This document shows positions 15,662 through 25,886 of a stretch of DNA of 49,556 bases, one piece after another. The position numbers and the translations under genes were made by a program. Source of the stretch: an uncultured Eubacteriales bacterium. GTDB lineage: Bacteria; Bacillota; Clostridia; Lachnospirales; Lachnospiraceae. How positions within the stretch are numbered: the stretch's first letter is position 1; each line of letters begins with the position of its first letter. The notes beneath the pieces were generated by a model that saw only the letters and a list, made by a program, of their open reading frames with translations, made no database searches and was not told the DNA's origin. The DNA lies in the NCBI GenBank assembly GCA_949284175.1, contig CASDVE010000031.1, positions 1-49,556 on the forward strand, in the 5' to 3' direction.

Positions 15662-16192
15662 TTAATATTCGATTCCAAGGCGACTATTCACTCCCTTGTC
15701 AAATGGATGTTTTACTTTTTTTATTTCCGATACATAATCGGCACATTCTAGCAATGCTTCACTTGGATCTCTTCCTGTTAAAATCACCTCTAATTCAGGC
15801 TTTCTGCCTTTTAAGCATTCTATCAGTAGCTCTTCTGAAAGTAACCCTGCCCTAATAGCGTAGAGAGGTTCATCCAAAAATAACACATCATAATCCTTTG
15901 CTTGTGCAAAGAGAAAGGATACCATGTGATCATTCTCTTCTCTTGCCTTGATCTTTTCTTCTTCTGTCATTTGAAAAGAAAATTTTGCACCTTCATTCCC
16001 TTTTTGACAAGTGATATTGGGAATCACTTCCAAAATGGTTCGTTCACTACTGCTATTATTCTTCATAAATTGATAAAGAAGAACTTTCTTTCCAGCACCT
16101 GCACAACGTACTACCAGTCCTACTGCTGATGTTGTCTTCCCTTTTCCATCTCCACAATAAATATGCAATAAACCTTTTTTTCCTGTTTCCAT
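15662..16192 (-). CDS. cobO: Cob(I)yrinic acid a,c-diamide adenosyltransferase
   Basis: A CobO/BtuR/CobA-type corrinoid adenosyltransferase, which moves the 5'-deoxyadenosyl group of ATP onto cobalt(I). It has the P-loop near the N-terminus (GDGKGKTTSAVGL), the conserved DVLFLDEPLYAI and VILTGRDPSEAL, and the typical end VKHPFDKGVNSRLGIEY. The ATG at 16192 (METGKK) has AAAGGA 7 nt upstream; a TTG at 16207 has none. It is the last gene of the cobalamin operon, 11 nt after cbiP. At 176 aa it is a little short of the usual 190-200, mostly at the N-terminus. Confidence 0.95.
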   Translation of the reverse strand: METGKKGLLHIYCGDGKGKTTSAVGLVVRCAGAGKKVLLYQFMKNNSSSERTILEVIPNITCQKGNEGAKFSFQMTEEEKIKAREENDHMVSFLFAQAKDYDVLFLDEPLYAIRAGLLSEELLIECLKGRKPELEVILTGRDPSEALLECADYVSEIKKVKHPFDKGVNSRLGIEY

Positions 16193-16203
16193 ATTATTTC
16201 CTT

Positions 16204-17763
16204 TCAATTCTCTTTTTCTTCCTTAGGCTTCTTATATTCCATTGACTCCTTATGTTCCATTGACGATGTCCCCTTTAAAATCTCATATATTGTTTCCATA
16301 TCCAAAGAATTTCGAATGAGATCCGCTAATTTATCATACTGCGTCTGTTTAAATTCTTCAAAAGTCTGCTCTGTCTTACTGTCTTCGATTTTAAAATACT
16401 GTCTTACAAAGGTTTCGTTATCAAAGATTCCATGCAAATACGTACCTACCACAGTACCATCTTCATTGACACATCCGTCCATTCTTCCATCCATCAATTT
16501 TGCAAATGGAATCCCATGTTCCCCATAAATTGTAGTTCCCATATGGATCTCATATCCTTTGATTCTATCTTCCTTTTGATTTCCATTGTTATCACAAATT
16601 CCCAAATGAAGCAATGAGCTGGTCTTGTCTGTCACTTCTCCATCCATTCTCGTTCTTGTTTTCTCCTTCAAAAATGTTGTTGAAAAATCTAACAAGCCCA
16701 TTCCTCTCATTCTTCCCCCATGCTCCACACATTCTGGATCGGAAAGTTCTGTTCCCAGCATCTGAAATCCTCCACAAATTCCAAAGAGTTTCACTCTATT
16801 TTTCTGCCTTAAAATCGCTCCTTCTAACCCACTTTCTCTCAGCCATTTTAAATCTGCCATCGTATTTTTTGTTCCAGGAAGTATAATATAATCTGGTGCA
16901 CCAAGCTCTTCTTTTCTCTCCACATAGCGAACGGATATACCATCTTGATAACGCAGTGCTAAAAAATCCGTAAAATTTGAAATATGAGGGAAACGAATGA
17001 TGGCAACATCCACACCTGTCATAGCATGTTTACAAGAAAGCTGTGTTGATAGACTGTCCTCATCATCCAATACAATATCTTCCATTGGAATCACACCAAC
17101 AACTGGCTTTTTTGTTAAATCTTCAATCATTTTAAGACCCGGATCTAATATTTTTTTATCCCCTCTAAATTTATTGATAATCATTCCTTTGATCCGATCT
17201 TTTTCCTCTTGTTCCAATAATGCAATCGTTCCATACAAAGAGGCAAATACACCTCCCCGATCAATATCTGCCACAAGAAGAACCGGTGCATCCACCATAT
17301 TGGCAAGTCCCATATTGACGATGTCTTCTGATTTTAGGTTAATTTCCGCAGGGCTTCCCGCTCCTTCAATCACGATGATGTCATATTCTTTTTCAAGAGT
17401 TCTATACGCCTTTAAAATATCGGGAATAAATTCTCTTTTTCTTTTAAAATATTCACTAGCAGATAGATTCCCATAGACTTCTCCATTGACAATCACTTGT
17501 GACCCCATATGGCTTGTTGGTTTTAACAAAATCGGATTCATACATACTGTCGGTTCAATGCCCGCTGCTTCCGCCTGCATTGCCTGTGCTCGTCCAATCT
17601 CCAAACCATCTTTTGTAATATAGGAGTTTAACGCCATATTTTGAGATTTAAACGGTGCTACTTTATATCCGTCTTGTGCTAACACTCGGCATAATCCAGC
17701 AGTAACAAATGTCTTTCCTGAATTAGACATCGTTCCTTGTATCATAATACATTTTGCACTCAC
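16204..17763 (-). CDS. cbiP: Cobyric acid synthase
   Basis: CbiP/CobQ amidates the b, d, e and g side chains of adenosyl-cobyrinic acid a,c-diamide using glutamine and ATP. The 519-aa protein has a nucleotide-binding N-terminal half ([59 protein letters not shown]) and a class I glutamine amidotransferase half ([22 protein letters not shown] with the nucleophile Cys, TYLHGIF with the His). The C-terminal tail is Lys/Glu-rich. The GTG start overlaps the cobD stop by 4 bp (GTGA) and has GGAGGAGAGG upstream, so translation is coupled. Confidence 0.96.
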   Translation of the reverse strand: MSAKCIMIQGTMSNSGKTFVTAGLCRVLAQDGYKVAPFKSQNMALNSYITKDGLEIGRAQAMQAEAAGIEPTVCMNPILLKPTSHMGSQVIVNGEVYGNLSASEYFKRKREFIPDILKAYRTLEKEYDIIVIEGAGSPAEINLKSEDIVNMGLANMVDAPVLLVADIDRGGVFASLYGTIALLEQEEKDRIKGMIINKFRGDKKILDPGLKMIEDLTKKPVVGVIPMEDIVLDDEDSLSTQLSCKHAMTGVDVAIIRFPHISNFTDFLALRYQDGISVRYVERKEELGAPDYIILPGTKNTMADLKWLRESGLEGAILRQKNRVKLFGICGGFQMLGTELSDPECVEHGGRMRGMGLLDFSTTFLKEKTRTRMDGEVTDKTSSLLHLGICDNNGNQKEDRIKGYEIHMGTTIYGEHGIPFAKLMDGRMDGCVNEDGTVVGTYLHGIFDNETFVRQYFKIEDSKTEQTFEEFKQTQYDKLADLIRNSLDMETIYEILKGTSSMEHKESMEYKKPKEEKEN

Positions 17764-18938
17764 AGCCTCTCCTCCTTTAATTGTTCTATTAGTATCTTAT
17801 TCTGCTCGGAGTTTTTAATAGCAATGCGATAGTAATCCTCCCCTAATCCCGCATAATTTTGACAGCTCCGAATTAAAATCCCACGCTGTAACATTCTCTT
17901 ATGCAATGTAGTATCCCCTCTTTTTTGAAATAGGATATAATTTGCCTTTCCTTTTACAACGAAATATCCCATATCTTCTAATTGCTTTTCCATGATCTGT
18001 CTTTCTTTTGCCACATAATCCACCGTTTTTTTCACAAACTCTGTTTCCTTTAATGCAGTAAGACCTGCAATTTGTGCCAAGTGATTCACCGTCCAGCTAG
18101 GGCCTTTCGTCTTTAATGATTCCGCATTCATTCCTAGCCCAAGCACTCCATATCCAATGCGAATGCCCGGCATTCCATACATCTTCGTAAAAGAATGCAA
18201 TAACATAACATGAGATTGCCCTTTTAAATACTCCTCTATGGCTTCATTTTTTTCTTCTAAAAAGTCAGAAAAGCTCAGATCCAAAAGCAATGCCACATGA
18301 TGTTTTTTTGTGCATTCCACAATTTCTTTTAATAATGTTTGGTCTATGACCTTTCCAGTGGGATTATTAGGAGAACAAAGAATCATCAAATCATAAGAAG
18401 AGTCAATGACTTGTAACACTTCTTTTGTCAATTCCAAGTGATGTTTCCCCCATTTTGGATAAAAACCATCCTTTTCTTCCCATTGTGCCATAGAATAATG
18501 CACAATTTCCCGTTTATAGGACTTACCGTCCGTTGTTTCTTGCTGTTCCTCTAATGATTCTTGTCCATACTCTGTAATCAAAACCTCATCCGGATATTGA
18601 TTTTTTAAAACTTCCTCATACTCCACAAAGGTTGGTACAGGGATTAAAACTTTCTTTGGATTTTGTGCCATCAGATAGCGATATAAAACATCTGCTCCAC
18701 CATTTCCACAAAAAATCCGCTCTTCTTTCACTTGTTCAAATTGAGCCAGTGCTTTTGTAAGGGCAAGGCAATCGGGATCTGGATAATGAATCAGCTCCTC
18801 CATTGCTTGTATCATCGCATTTTTTATACTTTTTGGCATTCCAAATGGATTAATATTGGCTGAAAAGTCAAGCCATTCTTCCACTGGACGTCCTGTTTTT
18901 TCTGACGCTCTATGCCGATATCCACCATGTAATTCCAT
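17760..18938 (-). CDS. cobD: Threonine-phosphate decarboxylase
   Basis: A pyridoxal-phosphate enzyme of the histidinol-phosphate aminotransferase fold that makes (R)-1-amino-2-propanol phosphate, the linker for the cobalamin lower ligand. Family marks: [25 protein letters not shown], the substrate-side [13 protein letters not shown], the PLP lysine region [19 protein letters not shown], and near the end [14 protein letters not shown]. At 392 aa it is about 30 longer than usual, owing to an insertion at about 125-170 ([16 protein letters not shown]). The gene lies 55 bp after cbiB and overlaps cbiP by 4 bp; its neighbours decide between decarboxylase and aminotransferase. Confidence 0.93.
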   Translation of the reverse strand: MELHGGYRHRASEKTGRPVEEWLDFSANINPFGMPKSIKNAMIQAMEELIHYPDPDCLALTKALAQFEQVKEERIFCGNGGADVLYRYLMAQNPKKVLIPVPTFVEYEEVLKNQYPDEVLITEYGQESLEEQQETTDGKSYKREIVHYSMAQWEEKDGFYPKWGKHHLELTKEVLQVIDSSYDLMILCSPNNPTGKVIDQTLLKEIVECTKKHHVALLLDLSFSDFLEEKNEAIEEYLKGQSHVMLLHSFTKMYGMPGIRIGYGVLGLGMNAESLKTKGPSWTVNHLAQIAGLTALKETEFVKKTVDYVAKERQIMEKQLEDMGYFVVKGKANYILFQKRGDTTLHKRMLQRGILIRSCQNYAGLGEDYYRIAIKNSEQNKILIEQLKEERL

Positions 18939-18993
18939 CTATTTTCCTCTTTCTTTTCTTCGTTATTGCTCATCACCTTATCTCTACATGGCA

Positions 18994-19950
18994 TCAATAG
19001 AGAACCGTATAGAGAAGTCCAATACAAAGAATCATAAAAATGGTTGTGCCATACATCATATAATTGGTGCGTTTAATATCCATCCATTCAATTGGTCGAA
19101 TATCATCCCCAATGGTAGGCTTTACAACTGGTTTTCCAAAATAAGTGTGGGTTCCTCCAAGCTGAATATTTAAAGCACCTGCCACAACAGATTCTGTCTG
19201 GGCACTATTAGGACTTAAATGTTTATAGCGATCCCTTGCATAAACTTCCATTGCTTTTCTTCCATCGTACCCAAGTAAAACGGAAACCCCTACCATAAGA
19301 AGAGCTGAAATCCTAGCTGGAATCAAGTTGACAAGATCATCGCACCGAGCCGAACATTTTCCTAAATATTCATAGGTTTCATTTCGATACCCAACCATAG
19401 AATCCAATGTATTAATAGCTTTATATGCCATACCAAGTGGTGCTCCTCCAATGGCAATAAAAAAAAGTGGTGCAATCACTCCATCGGATGTATTTTCTGC
19501 TATGGTTTCCACCGTAGCCTTTGCCACTTCTTCTTTTGTTAAATGCTCGGTATCTCTACCAACTAAGTAAGATACTGCTTTTCTTGCACCAACTAAGTCA
19601 TCTTTTTTTAACTTTTCATATACTTTCATCGTTTCTGTCATCAAACTTTTTGATGCCAAGATACGATAGATCAAATAGGATTCCACAAGGATCTGAGCTA
19701 TGGGATGTACGAATCCTGCCAGTGTAACAAGTAGCCATGTGATACCATAAGTAAAACCAACCGTTGTCAATAACAAAAATCCTCCTGCCCACACTTCTTT
19801 CTTTGCACTCCCGTTCGCCCATTTCCTACATTTCTTATCCATAAAACTGATATAAGCACCGATTCTTTGCACCGGATGGGTGATCTCATGGGGATCTCCA
19901 AATACACAATCCAGTAAAAAACCTATTATAATTTCTAAATACAATATCAT
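18994..19950 (-). CDS. cbiB: Adenosylcobinamide-phosphate synthase
   Basis: CbiB joins aminopropanol phosphate to adenosylcobyric acid at the membrane. The 318-aa protein opens with a hydrophobic helix and the family mark LDCVFGDPHEITHPVQRIG, followed by several membrane helices (about 57-80, 150-170, 205-225, 290-315). It also has ENTSDGVIAPLFF, AYKAINTLDSMVGYRNE and LSPNSAQTESVVAGALNIQL (written here in part), all strongly conserved in CbiB/CobD synthases. The ATG overlaps the cbiA stop by 4 bp. It precedes cobD, so the two enzymes for the aminopropanol arm are adjacent. Confidence 0.96.
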   Translation of the reverse strand: MILYLEIIIGFLLDCVFGDPHEITHPVQRIGAYISFMDKKCRKWANGSAKKEVWAGGFLLLTTVGFTYGITWLLVTLAGFVHPIAQILVESYLIYRILASKSLMTETMKVYEKLKKDDLVGARKAVSYLVGRDTEHLTKEEVAKATVETIAENTSDGVIAPLFFIAIGGAPLGMAYKAINTLDSMVGYRNETYEYLGKCSARCDDLVNLIPARISALLMVGVSVLLGYDGRKAMEVYARDRYKHLSPNSAQTESVVAGALNIQLGGTHTYFGKPVVKPTIGDDIRPIEWMDIKRTNYMMYGTTIFMILCIGLLYTVLY

Positions 19951-21347
19951 AACATTAAAAATTCCTCCGCTTTTTTTAAAAAACGTTTTATCGCTAATGA
20001 ATTACTCCGAAAATGAAAATGTGGATACCCAGCATATATGGTATCCGTATGATAAACCCCATCCCAGCTTCGGCTTTTATCCGGCTTTTCTATTAAAAAT
20101 CCATGTAACTCTTCTTTTTCTTTTGAATAATGAAATTCATGTCCCTTTACTTGTTCTCCTTTTTTTGCCAGAAGTCCATCTTGTTTTGCTGTAAGTACAA
20201 TGTATCCAAAGTGCATATTTAATGTTTTTGTCATAACAATTTCTTGGGGAATGATTCCTACCATATCATAACTATCTTTTTCATTGTCAGAAGTTTTTAC
20301 GGTTTGGCATAAATACATATAGCCTCCACACTCTGCAATAATGGGTATTCCTCTTTGGCTTGCCAAACGAATACTTTTTTTCATGGATTCATTTTGTTGT
20401 AATTCTTTTGCATATAGTTCAGGATACCCTCCTGGAAAATAAAGAGCTCCAATATTCTTTGGCAATTCTTCATCATAAATCGGACTAAAATAGGTCAAGC
20501 TGACTCCTTGTTCCTTTAAATATTGCTTGTTATCTTCATAGCAAAAGCAAAATGCCTCATCTTTTGCCACTCCAATGGTAATGGGATGTAACTCCGATTG
20601 TTGTTTTTCTTTCCCATCAGAAGTTCCTACTTTTTGCCCTCTTTTTATTACAGGCTTTTCTGTCCTCGTTCCAATAGAGAGCAATTGGTCTATATCGAAA
20701 TTTTCTTCCACTACGGTTTGTAACGTTTGTAAAATTCCATCCAAGTTTTCTATTTCTTGTGCTGTCATCAACCCTAAATGCCGTTCTTTTATCTGGATTT
20801 CTTTATTAATAGGCAAATAGCCTAAAACAGGAATTCCTGTTTCCTCTTTTAAAAATAATTTTAACTTTTCATACATCCCTTTACTGCATTGATTTAAGAT
20901 AATCCCTTTTATTTGATTTGGTCGGTAAGTGAGCATTCCTTTTATGATTGCGGATACTGTGGCGGACATTCCACGAACCGATACGACTAAAATCGTTGGC
21001 AAATCTAAAATCTCTGCTACTTCATAAGAACTGGCTTGGCTGGATACACCAATTCCGTCATAAAATCCCATCACACCTTCTACAATTGCAAAGCTCTCAT
21101 CCGAACAGGACTCAGAAAACACTTGTTTTAAACTTTCTTTGTCCATAAAGAACGCATCCAGATTATGGGAAGGACGGTTTGTAATATAGGTATGAAGCAT
21201 AGGATCAATATAATCTGGCCCACATTTAAACGGCGTGACCAAAATCCCCCGTTTGGTTAATGCCCTCATAATGCCACAAACAATGGTTGTCTTCCCACAA
21301 CCACTTCCCGTTCCAGCGATCATAATTCCATTTCTTTTCTTTTTCAT
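19947..21347 (-). CDS. cbiA: Cobyrinic acid a,c-diamide synthase
   Basis: CbiA amidates the a and c acetate chains of (cobalt) cobyrinic acid, using glutamine or ammonia and ATP. The 466-aa protein begins with a P-loop (MIAGTGSGCGKTTIVCGIMR), followed by FKCGPDYIDPMLHTYIT, AIVEGVMGFYDGIG and VVSVRGMSATV. The glutamine amidotransferase half shows ALYFPGGYPEL and IIAECGGYMYLCQT, with the nucleophile Cys, and ends with YAGYPHFHFRSN. A polar linker at about 225-250 (RGQKVGTSDGKEKQQ) is not conserved in family members I recall. It starts 24 nt after the cbiJ stop. Confidence 0.96.
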   Translation of the reverse strand: MKKKRNGIMIAGTGSGCGKTTIVCGIMRALTKRGILVTPFKCGPDYIDPMLHTYITNRPSHNLDAFFMDKESLKQVFSESCSDESFAIVEGVMGFYDGIGVSSQASSYEVAEILDLPTILVVSVRGMSATVSAIIKGMLTYRPNQIKGIILNQCSKGMYEKLKLFLKEETGIPVLGYLPINKEIQIKERHLGLMTAQEIENLDGILQTLQTVVEENFDIDQLLSIGTRTEKPVIKRGQKVGTSDGKEKQQSELHPITIGVAKDEAFCFCYEDNKQYLKEQGVSLTYFSPIYDEELPKNIGALYFPGGYPELYAKELQQNESMKKSIRLASQRGIPIIAECGGYMYLCQTVKTSDNEKDSYDMVGIIPQEIVMTKTLNMHFGYIVLTAKQDGLLAKKGEQVKGHEFHYSKEKEELHGFLIEKPDKSRSWDGVYHTDTIYAGYPHFHFRSNSLAIKRFLKKAEEFLML

Positions 21348-21371
21348 TTTATACCTCTTTTTCTATTTTCC

Positions 21372-22070
21372 TTACCTTTCCTTTGGGCGTTCAATTAAAA
21401 TAACAGGAAGATTCATCTGTCTAGCCACTTCTATTTTTTGATCCACGCCCCCTGCTTTTCCGCTGTCCTTTGTTACAAGCACTTGACATTTATATTTTAA
21501 AAGTAAGGATTTTGTATCTTCTTTAGAAAAAGGAGGATTTTGATAAATGATATGTCCTTTTTCAATTGGTATCGTTTTACAAATCTCCCTTGCGTACTCA
21601 TGATCTAGCACCCTTGCATAAATTCTATTCTTTCCATTTTTCACATTTATCACATAATCAGCCAGTGTATTACTTCCTGTTGTCAATAAAATTTTTTCTG
21701 TTCCAAAAACTTCATTGAGAAGAGAAATAGCTTCTTTTGTATCTTTTACTGTATAAATTTTATCATATTGATACGATTCTATGTTTCTTTCCACTCTCTT
21801 ATATGGAAGGTTCCTTTTTTGACAAGCGTTCTGAACGGTCTTTGTTACAACCACAGCAAAGGGGTGAGAGGCATCGATGACTTCTTTTGGATTTATTTCC
21901 TCAAACAGTTGTAAAAATTCTTGTTCATCAAGTCTTCCCTCCCGAATTTCAATAGGGTATTGTAAAAGCATCTCTTTTCCAAGCTCTGTGGCAGTGGTTG
22001 CCACAACTCCTTCCCCTTTTCGTAAAAGCTGTTCAATGACTTCTCTACTTTCCGTTGTCCCTGCGATCAC
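21372..22070 (-). CDS. cbiJ: Cobalt-precorrin-6A reductase
   Basis: CbiJ/CobK reduces the macrocycle of (cobalt-)precorrin-6A with a nicotinamide cofactor. The 232-aa protein starts directly with the dinucleotide loop (IAGTTESREVIEQL); relatives show a few extra residues before it. Further marks are EVIDASHPFAVVVTKT (family typical DASHPFA), ERNIESYQY, ILLTTGSNTL, ARVLDHEYA and CQVLVTKDSGKAGGVDQKI. The GTG start overlaps the cbiL stop (GTGA) and lies just after a run of ten A, a possible slippage place that would fuse it to CbiL. No slip is needed for the annotated reading. Confidence 0.93.
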   Translation of the reverse strand: MIAGTTESREVIEQLLRKGEGVVATTATELGKEMLLQYPIEIREGRLDEQEFLQLFEEINPKEVIDASHPFAVVVTKTVQNACQKRNLPYKRVERNIESYQYDKIYTVKDTKEAISLLNEVFGTEKILLTTGSNTLADYVINVKNGKNRIYARVLDHEYAREICKTIPIEKGHIIYQNPPFSKEDTKSLLLKYKCQVLVTKDSGKAGGVDQKIEVARQMNLPVILIERPKER

Positions 22071-22768
22071 AACAACTGGTCTTTTTTTTTTAAAATAACC
22101 GTTGTCAAATATCCATACTCTCGTTTGCTATCAAGCTCTCCAATGTATTCGTTCTCCATTCCAATGTTGCTAAGAACATAGGCTTTAATATTTGTTTGTT
22201 TTGCTATCATATCTTCAATTTGCCCAATAAATCGAGCGGATTTCATAATCACAAGGTTTTCAAAAAAAGGCAGGACTTGTTCAATCTGTTCCATGCCCTT
22301 TAAAGAAGGAATAACCATCAAAGATTCCCTTCCTTCCACCAAAGAAATGCCTGCAAGAGAAGCTCCTGCACAAAAGGATGGAACTCCTGGCACCATCGTT
22401 ACCTCATATCCCGCTTTTTTCACCCGATCGCACACATAAAACGCAGTGCTATAAATGGATACATCCCCAATGGTAATTAAAACGGCTCGTTCTCCTTGTT
22501 CTAAATAGGAAAGAATTTGCTTCGTCGCTTTTTCCCACCCTTCTTCTTGTTCCTCTCGATTGCGTTTCATAGCAAAGACTACTTCTACCACTTTTTCTTG
22601 TGCAATCTCTACTACTTGTTTTACAATTTCAAATGCTTTGCTTTCCTCTCCTATCTTGGTTACAGGAATAAAAATGCGATCTGCCTCTTCTAATACTTGT
22701 TTTGCTTTCAATGTTAAAAGAGAGGGATCTCCTGGTCCTACTCCAATTCCGTATAAAATTCCTTTCAT
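22067..22768 (-). CDS. cbiL: Precorrin-2/cobalt-factor II C20-methyltransferase
   Basis: CbiL adds a methyl group to C20 of cobalt-factor II (or precorrin-2) with S-adenosylmethionine. The 233-aa protein begins LYGIGVGPGDPSLLTLKAKQ, the N-terminal glycine loop of tetrapyrrole methylases, and has ITIGDVSIYSTAFYV, VPGVPSFCAGASLAG and ILKKKD at the end. In this locus it works directly after CbiK, whose stop overlaps its start by 4 bp, so the cobalt-first (anaerobic) route is expected. Confidence 0.95.
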   Translation of the reverse strand: MKGILYGIGVGPGDPSLLTLKAKQVLEEADRIFIPVTKIGEESKAFEIVKQVVEIAQEKVVEVVFAMKRNREEQEEGWEKATKQILSYLEQGERAVLITIGDVSIYSTAFYVCDRVKKAGYEVTMVPGVPSFCAGASLAGISLVEGRESLMVIPSLKGMEQIEQVLPFFENLVIMKSARFIGQIEDMIAKQTNIKAYVLSNIGMENEYIGELDSKREYGYLTTVILKKKDQLL

Positions 22769-23544
22769 CTAACTTCTACTGCCTTTCTAACATGATTTTC
22801 AAATATCTCTGCTATTTTTTTGTATTCCCCAAGCCCTTTCATACAAACATCAACAGCATATCCAGCCCGTTTTAACTGATTTTCCCAAGCTCTTTCACTG
22901 TTTCCTATCATATCACGATATACATGTCTTCCTGATACGATAACAAATGGAATCAACGTTACGTTTTGATAGGAATGCCTTTTCATTTGCCCGATCACTT
23001 CTTGGATGGATGGAAATCCTTCGATTGTTCCAATATAACTATTGTCATATCCCATTTCTTCCAATATCTTCTTTAATTTGGCATATTCTTGATTGGCATT
23101 GTTTTCTCTACCATGTCCCATAAAAACAAAGGCTCTCTTCTTTTCTTCCATTGCAAACTCTTTTATATAAAGTTTTACACAGCATCTGCAATCTTCTTCT
23201 TCATGAAGCAAAGGGTATCCAACCTTAAACTGACGAAACTGCCCACGAAACCTCTGTATTTGCTCCATCATTTTCTCAAACTCCACTCCATGGGTCATAT
23301 GGGTTGGTTGACAAATCACTTCCTCATATTGTTGTTCCTTTAACCAAGTTAAAAGTTCAAAAACAGTTGGAATCTGAATCTTTTGTTCGTCTTTTACCTT
23401 TTGAATAATTCTTTTTGAAGTAAACGCCCGAAAACAATCGTACTCTAAAAATGTATTTTTTAAATGCTCTTCGATATTTTTTAATGCTCGTTCCCCTGTT
23501 TGATAAGAAGTTCCAAAACTGATGATTGCCAATGCTCTTTTCAT
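22765..23544 (-). CDS. cbiK: Anaerobic sirohydrochlorin cobaltochelatase
   Basis: CbiK inserts cobalt into sirohydrochlorin, the entry step of the anaerobic cobalamin route. The 259-aa length and the sequence fit CbiK rather than the short CbiX: AIISFGTSYQTGERAL, YDCFRAFTSKRII, VICQPTHMTHGVEFEKM with the metal-binding His, FMGHGRENNANQEYA with the second His, and PFVIVSGRHVYRDM. No signal peptide is present, so it acts in the cytoplasm. It starts 26 nt after cbiET and overlaps cbiL by 4 bp. Confidence 0.96.
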   Translation of the reverse strand: MKRALAIISFGTSYQTGERALKNIEEHLKNTFLEYDCFRAFTSKRIIQKVKDEQKIQIPTVFELLTWLKEQQYEEVICQPTHMTHGVEFEKMMEQIQRFRGQFRQFKVGYPLLHEEEDCRCCVKLYIKEFAMEEKKRAFVFMGHGRENNANQEYAKLKKILEEMGYDNSYIGTIEGFPSIQEVIGQMKRHSYQNVTLIPFVIVSGRHVYRDMIGNSERAWENQLKRAGYAVDVCMKGLGEYKKIAEIFENHVRKAVEVR

Positions 23545-23570
23545 TCCTACCTCTTTCTTTATGCAATCGC

Positions 23571-24773
23571 CTATGATTCTGCCATAAGGAGAGTCACAGG
23601 GTTTTGTGGTTCTAAAATATGATAGCTACCAAGCTCCCTACTCTTACTGATATTCACTTGCAACATAGATACATGATTCCATCCTTTTAATAAAGTGATG
23701 GCTTCTGATAAGGTTTCCATCGTAACAGCTGATATCACAACGCGAATGCCTTGCTTTCTGCTCTGAATTTCTTCTAAAATTTCTTCTAGTTCTCCTTTGC
23801 TTCCACCAATGAACACACTATCCGGTATTGGCAGTTCGGAAAGCACTTGTAGTGCCTTTCCTTCTACAATCTGCAAATTCATACAATCAAATTTCTCTTT
23901 GTTTTTTTCAATTAAATCAATGGCATCCTTTTTATATTCCACCGCATAGACTTCTCCAAACGGACATTGCCTTGCACATTCAATGCTGATAGAACCGGTT
24001 CCCGCTCCCAAGTCCCACACCACACTATCCGGCTCCAGATTCAGATTATGAAGAGCAAGCACTCTCACTTCTTCTTTCGTCATCGGTGTCTTACCACGAA
24101 TAAACGCATCATCCCCTAGATACGCTCGTCTTACGATGGACTTTGGATTTTCATTTTCTATGGCAACGACACAAAGACTTGGATATTCTCTTCCTTTTAT
24201 TTCCTCTGGAATGCCTTCTTCCAAAAATTCTTGCTCATATGTTAAATTGGCTCCAATATAAAAATGTACGTCCGAAATTCCATACTCCAAACAAATTTCA
24301 GCCAAATAAGAAGGTCCTTGCTCTTTACTACATAAAAAGAAATTTAAGCGATTTTCCGTAACTCTCTCAGCAATCGTTCCTCTCTTTACAGCTCGACCAT
24401 GAATGCTTGTTATCTTAGCTTCTTCCATTGTGATGCCAAAAGAAGCCCCTAGCATCTGCAAAGATCCTACGGCTGGTATCATTTGAATATACCATTCCTT
24501 ACTTCTCTCATCTTGTTGAATCGAACGGGCAAGGCTATACATCAACGGATCACCAGATACTAGCACCGCCACCTCTCCTTCTTGCTCTTTCTCATCAATA
24601 AATGCAATGGTATCCTCAATGGTTCCCATCACTTCTCCATCCTGTCTTCCAACAGCCTCTAGCATTCGTTTCGCCCCTATAATATGGCCAACTTGTCCTA
24701 TTTTCTTTCTTGCGATCGGTAAGATATAGTCTTCATTTCCCGGTCCTAGTCCAATGATATATACCGTTCCCAT
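23571..24773 (-). CDS. cbiET: Fused CbiE-CbiT (C5,C15-methyltransferase, decarboxylating)
   Basis: A 400-aa fusion of two steps on cobalt-precorrin-6B/7. Residues 1 to about 205 are CbiE (VYIIGLGPGNEDYILP, VLVSGDPLMYSLAR, IPAVGSLQMLGASFG), which methylates C5. From about 210 comes CbiT (LGDDAFIRGKTPMTKEEVR, WDLGAGTGSISIECAR as the SAM-binding loop, VFIGGSKGELEEI), which methylates C15 and removes the C12 acetate carboxyl. The same fusion is called CobL in the aerobic route; neighbours indicate the anaerobic one here. It starts 33 nt after cbiD. Confidence 0.96.
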   Translation of the reverse strand: MGTVYIIGLGPGNEDYILPIARKKIGQVGHIIGAKRMLEAVGRQDGEVMGTIEDTIAFIDEKEQEGEVAVLVSGDPLMYSLARSIQQDERSKEWYIQMIPAVGSLQMLGASFGITMEEAKITSIHGRAVKRGTIAERVTENRLNFFLCSKEQGPSYLAEICLEYGISDVHFYIGANLTYEQEFLEEGIPEEIKGREYPSLCVVAIENENPKSIVRRAYLGDDAFIRGKTPMTKEEVRVLALHNLNLEPDSVVWDLGAGTGSISIECARQCPFGEVYAVEYKKDAIDLIEKNKEKFDCMNLQIVEGKALQVLSELPIPDSVFIGGSKGELEEILEEIQSRKQGIRVVISAVTMETLSEAITLLKGWNHVSMLQVNISKSRELGSYHILEPQNPVTLLMAES

Positions 24774-24806
24774 CTCCTATTCACCTCAATTTCTCTCTAC
24801 TCTTTT

Positions 24807-25886
24807 TTACACATTCTTTAACATTTCATCCTCATCATAGGCAGAATCTCCAATGATCTTCCCATTTTTATCAAAGAGAACAACTCGAACTTCCATCCGA
24901 TATCCAGTGCGAATTTTGCAGTGATATTCGGCTTTCTTTGCAATTTGATTCCAAACATCCATTAAATGTTCTCTCTTTAAAATCTCTATGGCTTTTTCTG
25001 TTGTCTTGCTCTCATAAAGCTCTTGTATCACATCTTGTCTTGCCCCAAGTAAGGCACTATGGGTGCAAATAATTTCATTTCTCCCATCTGCCACATGGCT
25101 GTGGGTATTCATAATACCTGCCGATAATTTCATCAGTTTTCCTACGGCACCTGCAACAAGTGCATAGCGGTACCCGAGCTCTGCGGATTCTTCTAACATA
25201 AATCCCACATAATTGCTCATCTGAATGGCACACTCTGGCTCTGTAAAATGCTTTCTTGCCATGCGTTCTCCCGCTACTCCTGGAACGAGCAACACGCTCC
25301 GATGCCCTTGCTTTCTTCGCATTTGTAATTCAAATAACAAGGAATCCTTCAACGCCTCTTCACTCATCGGTCGCACAATTCCCGTCGTTCCTAAAATGGA
25401 TAATCCTCCCATAATACCGAGTTTGCCATTCAATGTCTTCTTTGCCAATTCCTCTCCATTTGGAATGGAGATCGTCACCTTGGCATTGCGATTGCCGATT
25501 ACTTTCTTTAATTCATGCACCATCATTTGCCTTGGAACAGGATTAATGGCTGGTTCTCCAACTGGAATTTTTAGTCCTTCTTCTGTGGCAATGCCAATCC
25601 CCACACCGCCACAAAATGTGATCATTCCTTCTTCTTTTTCTTCCAGTTCCACCAACGCTTCCACATGACACCCATGTGTCACGTCTGGATCATCTCCAGC
25701 ATCCTTGATTACATAACACTTTCCATATTGCTCTGTTTCATAGACGGGTATTCGTAAAATTCTCCCTATGGGAGTATCGATCTCCACTTCTTTTGGACAA
25801 GTTCCTGTCATTTGCCAAAGGGCAGAGGCAAGGGTTGCCCCAGTGGCACAAGAACCAGTCGTAATCCCTTCTTTTAATTGCTTCAT
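24807..25886 (-). CDS. cbiD: Cobalt-precorrin-5B C1-methyltransferase
   Basis: CbiD adds the C1 methyl group in the anaerobic route. At 359 aa it has family marks at the start (EGITTGSCATGATLASAL), then VIKDAGDDPDVTHG, FCGGVGIGIATEEGL, INPVPRQMM, LGIMGGLSILGTTGIVRPMS, and AGAVGKLMKLSAGIMNTHS with H-V-A-D-G after it. The order of motifs is complete. The ATG overlaps the cbiC stop by 4 bp, and RBS-like AGCGTGT leaves coupling as the main way to start. CbiD is a marker of the anaerobic pathway. Confidence 0.97.
   Translation of the reverse strand: MKQLKEGITTGSCATGATLASALWQMTGTCPKEVEIDTPIGRILRIPVYETEQYGKCYVIKDAGDDPDVTHGCHVEALVELEEKEEGMITFCGGVGIGIATEEGLKIPVGEPAINPVPRQMMVHELKKVIGNRNAKVTISIPNGEELAKKTLNGKLGIMGGLSILGTTGIVRPMSEEALKDSLLFELQMRRKQGHRSVLLVPGVAGERMARKHFTEPECAIQMSNYVGFMLEESAELGYRYALVAGAVGKLMKLSAGIMNTHSHVADGRNEIICTHSALLGARQDVIQELYESKTTEKAIEILKREHLMDVWNQIAKKAEYHCKIRTGYRMEVRVVLFDKNGKIIGDSAYDEDEMLKNV

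Noticed and set aside
22067..22091. Programmed frameshift fusing CbiL and CbiJ at the A10 run.
   Set aside because: Both genes are complete and already coupled by a GTGA overlap, so no slip is required.
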